Part shown: one piece after another, positions 5,623 to 13,089 of the stretch
Layout of the letters: each line of letters opens with the position of its first letter
How positions within the stretch are numbered: the stretch's first letter is position 1
Assembly (NCBI GenBank): GCA_041920505.1
Contig: JBHGXV010000047.1
Span: 1 to 13,089 of the forward strand
Direction: 5' to 3'
DNA from: JBHGXV01 sp041920505
Lineage (GTDB): Bacteria; Bacillota; Bacilli; Brevibacillales; Brevibacillaceae
DNA length: 13,089 bases
Program-made: the position numbers and the translations under genes
The notes under the pieces: generated by a model
Seen by the model: only the letters and a program-made list of their open reading frames with translations
What the model was told of the DNA's origin: nothing
Database searches by the model: none

Positions 5623-8139
5623 ATGTCACAATTGCCGATTGAATCCACCCTGCCCGCGTTGGCGAATGTGCTTGGCTCGCACACGCGGGCCGTGCTCGTC
5701 GCGCCGCCGGGGGCGGGCAAGACCACCCGCGTGCCGTTGGCGCTGTTGGACGAGCCGTGGTTGGCCGGCCGGCGGATTCTGATGCTGGAACCGCGTCGGC
5801 TGGCAGCCCGCTCAGCGGCGCGGCATATGGCGGCTTCGCTTGGCGAACCGGTGGGAGCGACGGTTGGATACCGGGTGAAAATGGATACCCGGGTGGGGAC
5901 GCAGACCCGGATCGAGGTGATTACCGAGGGCGTGTTGACCCGCATGTTGCAGGCCGACCCGGCGCTGGAAGGCGTGGGTCTCGTTATCTTTGACGAGTTT
6001 CACGAACGGTCCCTGCACTCCGATCTGGGGCTGGCGCTCTGTTTGCAGTCGCAGGCGATCTTGCGCGACGACCTGCGCCTCCTGGTGATGTCGGCGACGC
6101 TGGACGCCGAACCGGTGGCGGCCCTTTTGGGAGGCGCTCCGATCGTCATCAGCGAAGGACGCAGTTTTCCGGTAGAGACGCGCTATCTGGAGCGCAAGTG
6201 GGACGGATCGCTGGAGACTGTCGTCGTACGGACGATTCTTGCGGCACTACAGCAGGATGACGGCGATATCCTCGTCTTTTTGCCCGGCGCGGCCGAGATT
6301 CGGCGGGTGGAACAGAATCTGGTCGAGCGCGGGCTTGGTCCGGATGTCCAGATAGCGCCGCTCTACGGCAACCTGCCGCAGGAAGAACAGGATGAGGCGA
6401 TTGCCCCGTCACGTCCCGGCGAGCGAAAAGTGGTCCTGTCCACCTCGATTGCCGAGACGAGCCTGACCGTGGAAGGCGTGAAAGTCGTGATCGACAGCGG
6501 TTGGATGCGCGTCTCGCGCTTCTCACCGCGCACCGGCATGACGCGGCTGGAGACGATCCGGGTGTCGCTTTCCTCCGCCGACCAACGGCGCGGCCGGGCG
6601 GGACGGCTGGGGCCCGGGGTGTGCTACCGGCTGTGGACAAAACAGGAACATCGCCAGCTAGCCCCGCATAACACGCCGGAAATCCGCGAGTCGGACCTGG
6701 TTCCGCTCGCGTTGGAACTGGCCGTCTGGGGCGTGACCGATCCAGAGGAGTTGCTCTGGCTCGATCCGCCGCCAAAGGGCGCCTTTGCTCAGGCGCGCCA
6801 GGTGCTCGGACAGTTGGGCGCGCTTGCTTCGGACGGCTCGCTCACAGCTCATGGGCGTCAGATGGCCGAACTTGGGTTGCACCCGCGCCTGGCCCACATG
6901 CTGTTGCGGGCGGTTCCGCTTGGCCTCGGGGAGTTGGCTTGCGAACTGGCCGCCATCCTGGGAGAACGGGACTTCCTCCGGGGGCTGCAAGGCAAACCGC
7001 ATGCCGACATTCGGCTGCGGGTTGAGGCGCTTTGCTTTGGCAAGAGCGAGCGGGGGCAGTCGGCCTTCGTGAGCCAGGGAATCGCCGTAGACGCCAGTGC
7101 TTGCCGCCGCATCCGGGCGGTGGCGGAGCACTACAAGCAAATGCTCGGCCTCACACCACAAGAAGAGAGCGGACTGGATGCCTGCGGCCTGCTGCTTGCC
7201 TTCGCGTATCCGGAGCGGATCGGACAGCGCAGAGGAAACGGCCGCTATCTGTTGCGCAGCGGGCGAGGCGCCTTTTTCGCCGAGACGCAACCGCTTGCCA
7301 ACGCCCCGTACCTGGTGGCGGCGGAGTTGGACGACAACGGGGCGGAAAGCCGCATCCTCCTTGCGGCCGAACTGAGCGAAGACGACCTGTTGCACCACTT
7401 CGCGGAGCATATCGAGAAGGAGGCGGTGGTCGAATGGGATCGGTCGGCGCAGGCGGTTCGCTCCCGCCTCCGCAGACGTTTGGGCGCGCTGGTGCTGCGC
7501 GAAGTAGCGCAACCGGCAACCGATCCCAAGGATGTGCGAGCCGCCCTGTTGCGAGGCATTGCCCTGGAGGGGCTGGAGATCCTGCCGTGGACACGAACAG
7601 CCCGCCAGTTGCAGGAGCGTCTTCTCTTTCTGCATCGGCTGGAGCCCGGTTGGCCCGACGTGTCGGATGAGGCGCTTACGGCAACGCTCTTAGACTGGCT
7701 CGGGCCGTTTCTCGACGGGATGACAAGCCGCGAAGACCTGCAACGGTTGCGGCTGACCGACGCGCTGACCTCCTTGCTCAACTGGGAGCAGTGGCAGCAG
7801 TTGGAAGAGCAAGCGCCGACACATCTCGTCGTTCCCAGCGGTTCGCGCATCCCGATCGATTACAGCGATCCCGGCCAACCCCGTCTGTCCGTCCGCCTGC
7901 AAGAGTTGTTCGGGCTGACTGAGACGCCGCGCATTGCCAAAGGGAGAGTGCCGCTCACGCTGCACCTGCTGTCGCCGGCCAACCGGCCCGTGCAAGTGAC
8001 ACAGGATTTGGCCAGCTTTTGGCGACACGCTTATTTCGAGGTGAAAAAAGATTTGAAAGGGCGTTATCCCAAGCACCACTGGCCCGACGACCCGCTGACC
8101 GCTGTCCCCACCAACCGGGCAAAACCGCGCCAGAACTAG
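5623..8139 (+). CDS. hrpB: ATP-dependent RNA helicase HrpB (DEAH-box)
   Basis: Complete 838-residue helicase of the HrpA/HrpB branch of the DExH family. AGGGAG (5608-5613) lies 9 bases before the ATG. Core motifs in order are Walker A PPGAGKTTR at 28-36, motif II in the HrpB form DEFHER at 124-129, motif III SAT at 157-159, and motif VI QRRGRAGR at 321-328. The winged-helix and ratchet (HA2-like) region follows at about 370-460. The C-terminal HrpB-specific domain includes PSGSRIPIDY and YPKHHWPDDP near residue 815, a block diagnostic for HrpB against HrpA. The cellular role of HrpB is poorly known; a part in RNA handling is family knowledge only. It has its own promoter, stands between unrelated genes, and is intact. 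No clear terminator follows. Confidence 0.95.
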   Translation: MSQLPIESTLPALANVLGSHTRAVLVAPPGAGKTTRVPLALLDEPWLAGRRILMLEPRRLAARSAARHMAASLGEPVGATVGYRVKMDTRVGTQTRIEVITEGVLTRMLQADPALEGVGLVIFDEFHERSLHSDLGLALCLQSQAILRDDLRLLVMSATLDAEPVAALLGGAPIVISEGRSFPVETRYLERKWDGSLETVVVRTILAALQQDDGDILVFLPGAAEIRRVEQNLVERGLGPDVQIAPLYGNLPQEEQDEAIAPSRPGERKVVLSTSIAETSLTVEGVKVVIDSGWMRVSRFSPRTGMTRLETIRVSLSSADQRRGRAGRLGPGVCYRLWTKQEHRQLAPHNTPEIRESDLVPLALELAVWGVTDPEELLWLDPPPKGAFAQARQVLGQLGALASDGSLTAHGRQMAELGLHPRLAHMLLRAVPLGLGELACELAAILGERDFLRGLQGKPHADIRLRVEALCFGKSERGQSAFVSQGIAVDASACRRIRAVAEHYKQMLGLTPQEESGLDACGLLLAFAYPERIGQRRGNGRYLLRSGRGAFFAETQPLANAPYLVAAELDDNGAESRILLAAELSEDDLLHHFAEHIEKEAVVEWDRSAQAVRSRLRRRLGALVLREVAQPATDPKDVRAALLRGIALEGLEILPWTRTARQLQERLLFLHRLEPGWPDVSDEALTATLLDWLGPFLDGMTSREDLQRLRLTDALTSLLNWEQWQQLEEQAPTHLVVPSGSRIPIDYSDPGQPRLSVRLQELFGLTETPRIAKGRVPLTLHLLSPANRPVQVTQDLASFWRHAYFEVKKDLKGRYPKHHWPDDPLTAVPTNRAKPRQN

Positions 8140-8287
8140 ACACATGACGGATGCGATGCGAGGGAACGCTGACAGCAATTTCACCGAATCAGCATGTATC
8201 TGTAAGCGGTTTGGAGACAGACTAGAGATTAAGTCCGGCATAAGCAAACCATCCCTTCGTTTATTTTTTTACGAGGGGGGCGCCATT

Positions 8288-8840
8288 TTGCTGATTTCCA
8301 TGCTGTCCCTGGCCATTGTTTTGAGCCTGGACGCCTTCGGGGTTGGTCTTGCGTACGGCGGACAGATGATCCGGATTCCGATGCGGTCCGTGGCCATCAT
8401 CTCCCTCGCGACGTCCATCACGCTGTTTCTCTTTATGGTGCTTGGGGACGCGTTGTCTGACTGGGTGCCGGTGAACTTGGGCAAGAAAGCCGGTTCCTTC
8501 ATCCTGATAGGGGCTGATAGGGGTAGGGTGTTGGGCAATTTGGCAAGCCCTGAGAAAGAAGCAACCATCGGCTGACTTCGATCGTTCGGGCGACATTTCA
8601 GCAGAGTCGCTTTTGCTTGGGTTTTCCTTGTCGCTCGACGCGGCTGCGGCAGGAATGGAAGCCGCCTTTGTCGGATTTTTGCCCTGGCTTACGTCCCAGC
8701 TGGTTTTCCTGACAAACGCCCTGTTCCCGACCGCAGGATTGAAGGCGGGTTGCAGGTTGTTCCCACTCCATTGGCGAAAACCGTTCGCTTTTGTTCCCGG
8801 GATGATCTTACTCTTGTTCGGACTGGCCAAATGGTTGTAA
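8288..8840 (+). pseudogene. ytaF: Sporulation membrane protein YtaF (MntP-like), frameshifted by a 10-bp tandem duplication
   Basis: Two-repeat membrane protein of the YtaF/MntP putative manganese-efflux family. Start is taken as TTG 8288, with the run AGGGGGG (8274-8280) upstream. The first half reads MLISMLSLAIVLSLDAFGVGLAYG and proceeds normally to GSFILIG. It then leaves frame at a perfect tandem repeat CTGATAGGGG x2 (8504-8513, 8514-8523) and stops at 8575. The second half continues in the +1 frame: GVGCWAIWQALRKKQ, DFDRSGDIS, then LSLDAAAAGMEAAFVGF and a final FVPGMILLLFGLAKWL ending at TAA 8840. Without one repeat copy the gene has 543 bases, exactly 180 codons plus stop, and both SLDA motifs lie in one protein. 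A true mutation, a reversible slippage switch, or an assembly error are all possible. The glycine-zipper gene begins 32 bases later. Confidence 0.9.
8504..8523 (+). repeat. 10-bp direct tandem duplication inside ytaF
   Basis: Two exact adjacent copies of CTGATAGGGG. The unit is not a multiple of three and so shifts the reading frame. One copy gives the family-like reading ILIGVGCW. Confidence 0.95.
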
Positions 8841-8872
8841 GAAACGCAAAAGCAGACAGGAGGAATGGAAAG

Positions 8873-9211
8873 GTGTTTCAGAACAATACGCTCTGGATTG
8901 GCGTCATCTCCGGCGGAGTGTCTCAGGTAAAGGACATTCAAAACTATATGAGGGGACAATTGGACGGCAAACATTTCGCGATTCACACGACCGGTAATGT
9001 GACCGGTTCGGTCGGCATCATGGCCGGGATCGAATACGGCGCGATGTTGGGGTCGGCCCTTCTGCCCGGAGTGGGAACCATCGTCGGCTCGATCGCCGGG
9101 GCGATGCTGGGGGATCGTGTGGGACGTGCGGTCGGGATACAGGCGGGCCAACTGCTTTTTCGCGGGGAAAGAAACGCAACCGGACAACCCGTGCCGGTCG
9201 CGGAATCGTAA
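8873..9211 (+). CDS. Small glycine-zipper membrane protein, unknown function
   Basis: GTG at 8873 is preceded by AGGAGG (8858-8863) at 9 bases; an ATG at 8865 is out of frame. The product has 112 residues and no signal peptide. Its start, NNTLWIGVISGGVSQVKDI, leads to a central region rich in GxxxG-type spacings (GSVGIMAGIEYGAMLGSALLPG, then VGTIVGSIAGAMLGDRVG), typical of glycine zippers that pack or oligomerise in membranes. The polar C-terminus is NATGQPVPVAES. I do not recognise a named family. It follows the broken ytaF by 32 bases and may share its transcript. It converges on a small membrane-protein gene, and a giant P-type ATPase with an HMA-like domain lies beyond. This suggests a role in a metal-related membrane assembly, which is inference. 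Confidence 0.82.
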   Translation: MFQNNTLWIGVISGGVSQVKDIQNYMRGQLDGKHFAIHTTGNVTGSVGIMAGIEYGAMLGSALLPGVGTIVGSIAGAMLGDRVGRAVGIQAGQLLFRGERNATGQPVPVAES

Positions 9212-9218
9212 AAACGCG

Positions 9219-9255
9219 ACAAACCTTGATCCATCAGACGGTCAAGGTTTGTTTT
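9219..9255. terminator. Terminator between the convergent small genes, probably bidirectional
   Basis: Perfect 11-bp stem ACAAACCTTGA (9219-9229) / TCAAGGTTTGT (9242-9252) followed by TTTT on the plus strand. On the minus strand a run of five T follows after a CGCG interruption, so termination there is weaker. It serves the plus gene ending at 9211 and the minus gene ending at 9260. Confidence 0.85.
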
Positions 9256-9259
9256 GGTG

Positions 9260-9637
9260 TTAGAGGTGTTTTTCCAGCTCAAGCCGCTTTTTCAGGTAGT
9301 CGTCATTCAGGACGTTCACAGGGGAGGCGGTTTCCGTCTCCTGATTTGCGGGCGTGAAGGGAACCGGTTCGATGCCGGTGTCATACACAGGGGCGGGAGC
9401 GTGGAGAAGACCAGATTCGGCAGCGCTTTCTCTTGCTTCCGACAGAAGTTCTTTCACTTGTCCTTGTACCGCTGTGCCGCTCGACTTCAACTGATCGACC
9501 ACGGACAACGCTCCGGCCAGCCCTTTGACCACCAGGCGTCTGGTTGCTTGTCTGGCTTCCGGCGATACGGTCAAAACGACGGCAGCCGTCGTCAGAATGA
9601 TGCCGAGCGGAGATTTGGGTAACCATTTTTTCAGCAT
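9260..9637 (-). CDS. Small membrane-anchored protein, DUF5132-like, unknown function
   Basis: Minus-strand gene of 125 residues. The ATG at 9637 (reading down) has GGAGGG 7 bases upstream; the open frame extends 13 codons further but without a binding site. The N-terminus MLKKWLPKSPLGIILTTAAVVLTVSPEARQ gives one hydrophobic segment at about 10-25. A basic, amphipathic stretch (RRLVVKGLAGALSVVDQLK) and a helical region ending VKELLSEARESAA follow. After a proline-rich acidic linker the end is charged and helical (DDYLKKRLELEKHL). The sequence VSPEARQATRRLVVKGLAGAL and the SEARES helix resemble, from memory, DUF5132 proteins, which are often found near P-type ATPases with HMA-like domains; I cannot confirm it. 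It is divergent from such an ATPase gene, sharing a 152-base control region, and converges on a glycine-zipper gene. Confidence 0.8.
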   Translation of the reverse strand: MLKKWLPKSPLGIILTTAAVVLTVSPEARQATRRLVVKGLAGALSVVDQLKSSGTAVQGQVKELLSEARESAAESGLLHAPAPVYDTGIEPVPFTPANQETETASPVNVLNDDYLKKRLELEKHL

Positions 9638-9719
9638 GAGGAACCCTCCATTTGCAGCCTTCTTTACCGTTATCATCTCCGGCGTTTGCCCTTTTCATCC
9701 ATGATCTAGTACATACAAC

Positions 9720-9734
9720 GGCCGGAAACCGGCC
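9720..9734. promoter_or_regulatory. Perfect palindrome in the divergent control region
   Basis: GGCCGG (9720-9725), AAA, CCGGCC (9729-9734) lies between the minus-strand small gene and the P-type ATPase gene. No T-run follows on either strand, so it is not a terminator. A weak promoter-like pair TTGCCC (9686-9691), 18 bases, TACATA (9710-9715) lies just before it, which would put the palindrome near the transcription start. An operator is plausible; the protein that would bind is unknown. Confidence 0.4.
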
Positions 9735-9789
9735 AAAATAAACTCGCCGTTTGTGTTGCGTGACCATATGGGATGGAGAGGTGGAAAAC

Positions 9790-12700
9790 GTGCCGGTTAC
9801 CCTAAAAAACCGATACATACACGCGCTCCCGGGCCGGGTAAGAATCGAGGTTTACGGCCTGAAAGGAAGCGGCTCCTGTTTGCAACAACTGACGGCTTTC
9901 TGTGCCGCCGTACCTGGTATCGTCGCTGTCAAAGGATGTGTCGATACGGGCAGGGTGCTGATTAACTATGAAGCGGGGATGTTGTCGCTTTACAAGATCT
10001 GCCAGTTGATCAGCCGCTTCGAAGAACAGCAAGTTTTGCGGCGACACCCCGCCATCCGAAAAGAAGAGACGGTGGATGCCGCCAAAGAAGTGGCGGCCAC
10101 CGCAGAAGCGGCCATGACTGACAGCGTAATCCCGCAATCGTATCAGGTGATGCCGGTTGACCTTCCCGAAAAGCGCGAACCGTTTCCGCTGGCCCCCACC
10201 GTTGCCGTCGTTGGCATGGGCGCGTTGGGGATCAAGCAACTGATCAGCGGGAAATCTGCTTTTGCCACGCATCAGGGGTTGTTTTACGCAGCGGGTGCGC
10301 TGTCCGTCATCACGGGATACCCGCTGATCAAACGCGGAAGCGAAAAGCTGTTCCAGGAAGGCAGGTTGTCAGCCGACCTGGTGCTCGGCACAGCCGCGCT
10401 GGCTCTGGCGCTTGTGCGCGAAAATCTCCTGGCACTTGCGGCAACGGGAATCATCCAATATCTGCAATGGGAGAGAGCCCGGCAGCAAGAGCCCAACCTG
10501 GACCCATCGCTCTACCTCTCTGCGAGAACCAAAGCATACGCCAAACGGGCGACCGTTTTCGGCTTTGGCTTGGCGGGGGCCGCCCTCGCCTTGACAAGAA
10601 ACCCCTTGCTTTCCCTTGGGGTACTGCTGTCCGCCAACCCGCGACCGTGCGTGGCGGCGGAGGAATACGCCTGGAAAAACGCCGAACACACCCTGCGGCA
10701 GAAGGGGCGCACCCTTCCGGCCAACCGGACGCTGTGTTCGCTCGCCGAGGTCGACCACCTGCTGGTGGAAGACACCTCCCTCGTCTTTACCAAAGAAGAG
10801 TCGAATGTTGCCTGCGTCACGGACGGGGAAGAAGAAAAAATCTGGGGCTGGACCGCCAGCCTGTTGGAGAAAACCGCTCATCCGTTGCGGCAAAGGGTCG
10901 TTGACAAAGCGAATCAGTTAGGAAGAACCAGACGCACGGCGTTTCACGTCGAGGAACAGGTTGACGGGGTGAAGGGAGTCATCAACGGTCAGGAGTATGC
11001 GCTCGGATCGAAGTCCTTCATGCAGCGGCTACAGATCGACTGCACGCCGTACGATTTGGAGGCAAAGCGCCAGAGCAAAAAAGGGTGCGTGGTCTACTAT
11101 CTCGGGCGTCAAGGCAAATGCATCGGCCTAATCGTCAGCAACTGTCCGGTCCACTTGCAACAGACAGGCCAGACGTTACGCCGCCTCCAACAGAAGGTTC
11201 CGGCGCTCAACGTCTCGTTTCTCGCAGACTCGCTGGGCGTGAAGGAAACGCTCCGCGAGCATGGATGGAGCATGGTTGCTCCTGAACAACGGCAACCATC
11301 CGTGGTTTCCGGTGAGAAATCGCTGTTGATCACAAAAACAGCCGCCGCGCATCCGGGTCTCGCTGCTGTGCCTGTCGGCGAGTTGTCCGCGTTTGAAGAG
11401 CTGATCGTCCAGGCGAAAGCAGTTGCGCACACGGCGGATCAAAACCGCAGATGGACCGCCATCTGGAATGTGGCCGGGACCGCATTCCTGCTTCCGGGCC
11501 GGTTATCCGCACCGCTGGCCAATCTGATTTCCGACGCGTTAAAGCTCGTCTTTCTCACCCGTTCCCATCAGGCAACCGCTCGGGAACAGACGACGCAGAC
11601 GAATCCTGCCCGCAAAGCGGGGACCACGGCCAGAGACACGACAACAGATTGGCACGCCTTGCCGGATGAAGAGATCCTTCGCAAACTGGGTACGCAAGCA
11701 CAGGTGGGACTCTCGGCGGAAGACGTGCGCAAACTGCGCAGTAAATACGGCTTCAATGTCATTCAACCGGCCGCGAAGAGCCACTGGCTCGTCAGCTTTG
11801 TCAAACAGTTTACCGAGTTTACCACCCTGATCCTGCTCGGGACGGCGGCGGCCTCCATTCTGTCGGGAGACGTGTTTGACGGATTGGCGATGACCTTTGT
11901 TTTGGCCGCAAACGCTGTGATCAGCACCGTGCAGGAACGAAAAGCGTCCAAGGTGGTGGACGCGCTCAACCAATTCCAACCGCCGATGTGCAGAGTGATT
12001 CGCTCCAATGAGACGACAGAACTGCCGGCCAGCGAACTGGTTCCCGGCGATATCGTCTTGCTGGAGGCGGGCGATCACGTCCCGGCCGACGTACGCCTGC
12101 TTGCGGACTGGAATCTGGAAGTGAACGAATCGGCGCTGACCGGCGAATCGATCGCGGTAAAAAAATCGGCGGGCATCGTGGCACGGGACGCGGAACTGGC
12201 GGAGCGGACCAACATGTTGTATATGGGAACGCACATCATCCGCGGCAAAGCAACAGGTGTCGTTGTGCACACGGGCATGGCGACGCAAATCGGGCATTTG
12301 ACGTCGCTGTTGCTGGAGGAAGCCCCCGAACCGACTCCGCTGCAACAAAAGGCCGATTCCATCAGCAAAATGTTCGTCAAGGGTGCGATTGCCGTCGGTT
12401 CACTCGTGTTTGGCGTGGGAATTTTGCGCGGCAACAGCGTGCGCCAGATGATTGCCACGTCCGTCTCCCTGATCGCTTCCGCCATTCCGGAAGGACTTCC
12501 CGTGACCATTACCATCGCGCTTAGCGCGGGCATCTACCGGATGGCAAAGCGCAACGCCGTGATCAAGAAGCTGTCGGCTTTGGAAACGCTTGGGCGAGTG
12601 ACCGTCATTTGTTCCGACAAGACCGGCACCTTGACGAAAAACGAAATGACGGTGACCAAATTGGCCACCCTTACTCATTCGTGGGACGTCACGGGCGAAG

Positions 12701-13089
12701 GATACTCCCCGGAGGGAGAAATCCGAACCGAATCAGGAGAGGCCTTCGAACTTACTCCTGAGCTGCAAAAGCTGATCGAAATTGGTCTGTTCTGCAACAA
12801 CAGTCAACTTATCGCGGTGGGGGACCACTGGCAATTGAAGGGGGACCCGACAGAAGGCGCTCTTTTGACATTGGCCAGAAAAGCGGGATTTCGCGAAGAA
12901 ACCTTGGCGAGATGGAAACGAAAACACGAAATCCCGTTCGATTCCGCAAACGGGACGATGGGCGTGGTGTGCGATGAAGAGGCGGAAGCGGAAACCGGTT
13001 ACCTCATGTCCAAAGGTTCGATAGAAGCCATTCTGAAAAAATGTTCGTCTTATCAGAAGAACGGCGACGTCTACCCGCTGACGGACGAC
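9790..13089 (+). CDS. Giant tandem P-type ATPase: HMA-like domain, degenerate P1B-like pump, then active P2-like pump (3' end missing)
   Basis: The open frame runs through 1100 codons to the window end. The GTG at 9790 is chosen for GAGGTG (9778-9783) upstream; a GTG at 9781 is the alternative. Residues 8-80 are HMA-like (RYIHALPGRVRI) without CxxC. Residues about 135-620 follow a P1B pump: hydrophobic helices, NPRPC at 283-287, the N-domain HP pair at 364-365, GVKGVING near 393, and a final helix pair. At the phosphorylation site DKTGT is replaced by DTSLVFT (Asp328), TGD by LAD, and GDGxND is absent. Residue 621 onward is a second pump. It has a cation-ATPase N-terminal segment (LSAEDVRKLRSKYGFNVI), VPGD at 751-754, TGES at 784-787, PEGLP at 900-904, DKTGT with Asp943, KGDPTEGAL at 1017-1025 and a KGSIEAIL block. 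The PEGL and GDPTEGAL forms favour a P2-like (Ca/Mn-type) cation pump. Mycobacterial CtpH/CtpI are long pumps of comparable type, from memory. The substrate is unknown. Confidence 0.9.
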   Translation, partial: MPVTLKNRYIHALPGRVRIEVYGLKGSGSCLQQLTAFCAAVPGIVAVKGCVDTGRVLINYEAGMLSLYKICQLISRFEEQQVLRRHPAIRKEETVDAAKEVAATAEAAMTDSVIPQSYQVMPVDLPEKREPFPLAPTVAVVGMGALGIKQLISGKSAFATHQGLFYAAGALSVITGYPLIKRGSEKLFQEGRLSADLVLGTAALALALVRENLLALAATGIIQYLQWERARQQEPNLDPSLYLSARTKAYAKRATVFGFGLAGAALALTRNPLLSLGVLLSANPRPCVAAEEYAWKNAEHTLRQKGRTLPANRTLCSLAEVDHLLVEDTSLVFTKEESNVACVTDGEEEKIWGWTASLLEKTAHPLRQRVVDKANQLGRTRRTAFHVEEQVDGVKGVINGQEYALGSKSFMQRLQIDCTPYDLEAKRQSKKGCVVYYLGRQGKCIGLIVSNCPVHLQQTGQTLRRLQQKVPALNVSFLADSLGVKETLREHGWSMVAPEQRQPSVVSGEKSLLITKTAAAHPGLAAVPVGELSAFEELIVQAKAVAHTADQNRRWTAIWNVAGTAFLLPGRLSAPLANLISDALKLVFLTRSHQATAREQTTQTNPARKAGTTARDTTTDWHALPDEEILRKLGTQAQVGLSAEDVRKLRSKYGFNVIQPAAKSHWLVSFVKQFTEFTTLILLGTAAASILSGDVFDGLAMTFVLAANAVISTVQERKASKVVDALNQFQPPMCRVIRSNETTELPASELVPGDIVLLEAGDHVPADVRLLADWNLEVNESALTGESIAVKKSAGIVARDAELAERTNMLYMGTHIIRGKATGVVVHTGMATQIGHLTSLLLEEAPEPTPLQQKADSISKMFVKGAIAVGSLVFGVGILRGNSVRQMIATSVSLIASAIPEGLPVTITIALSAGIYRMAKRNAVIKKLSALETLGRVTVICSDKTGTLTKNEMTVTKLATLTHSWDVTGEGYSPEGEIRTESGEAFELTPELQKLIEIGLFCNNSQLIAVGDHWQLKGDPTEGALLTLARKAGFREETLARWKRKHEIPFDSANGTMGVVCDEEAEAETGYLMSKGSIEAILKKCSSYQKNGDVYPLTDD

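Noticed and set aside
6658..7635. Long minus-strand frames opposite hrpB
   Set aside because: They arise from the codon bias of the intact 838-residue helicase gene and show no domain or start signal.
8501..8528. Programmed ribosomal frameshift in ytaF
   Set aside because: Although AGG codons are present, there is no clear slippery sequence with stimulator. A simple 10-bp duplication fully explains the shift and its removal gives a family-like junction.
9720..9734. Palindrome GGCCGG-AAA-CCGGCC as a terminator
   Set aside because: The plus strand continues AAAATAAA and the minus strand GTTGTATG, so neither side has the T-run needed. It is kept as a possible operator only.
9811..10032. CxxC heavy-metal-binding motif in the ATPase N-terminal domain
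   Set aside because: The HMA-like region contains single cysteines but no CxxC pair, so classical Cu/Zn/Cd binding cannot be claimed.

Overview
The window looks like the chromosome of a GC-rich, spore-forming Gram-positive bacterium (Bacillota, class Bacilli; something in the Alicyclobacillus/Effusibacillus/Tumebacillus/Brevibacillus range would fit). The reasons are very strong AGGAGG-type ribosome binding sites, TTG and GTG starts, classical stem-plus-T-run terminators, a ytaF-type sporulation gene and a YodC-like nitroreductase. Genus cannot be fixed from sequence reading alone. No tRNA, rRNA, CRISPR array, insertion sequence or phage gene was seen.

Layout, left to right. (1) 2-952: 3' part of a spermidine/putrescine ABC-transporter ATPase (potA), closed by a strong terminator. 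(2) 1264-3413: a two-gene operon, kbl plus a short-chain-dehydrogenase-type L-threonine dehydrogenase, which together convert threonine to glycine and acetyl-CoA; terminator after it. (3) 3558-4073: an uncharacterised two-helix membrane protein. (4) 4124-5451: an Rrf2-family repressor and, as a separate transcription unit, a YodC-like nitroreductase. Both promoters carry the same CTGTTA-N9-T(A/T)ACAG inverted repeat in the same position relative to the -35 box. The repressor has Cys33 and Cys99, the residues known as redox switch in S. aureus HypR. This reads as a small thiol-stress regulon. The nitroreductase leader also holds a possible 16-codon upstream ORF and nested hairpins. (5) 5623-8139: complete helicase gene hrpB. 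(6) 8288-8840: ytaF, broken by an exact 10-bp tandem duplication; removing one copy restores a full 180-residue frame. (7) 8873 to the window end: a membrane/metal module. It contains a glycine-zipper protein, a convergent small membrane protein of DUF5132-like appearance, and divergent from the latter a giant P-type ATPase. The ATPase runs off the window and was followed for 1100 codons.

The most interesting item is the giant ATPase. Its first 620 residues are an HMA-like domain plus a whole P1B-like pump that has lost its phosphorylation motif, TGD and GDGxND. Residue 621 onward is a second, apparently active P2-like pump with TGES, PEGLP, DKTGT and KGDPTEGAL intact. With the two small neighbours it may be a metal-handling membrane system, possibly related to ferrosome-type clusters, but that link is inference.
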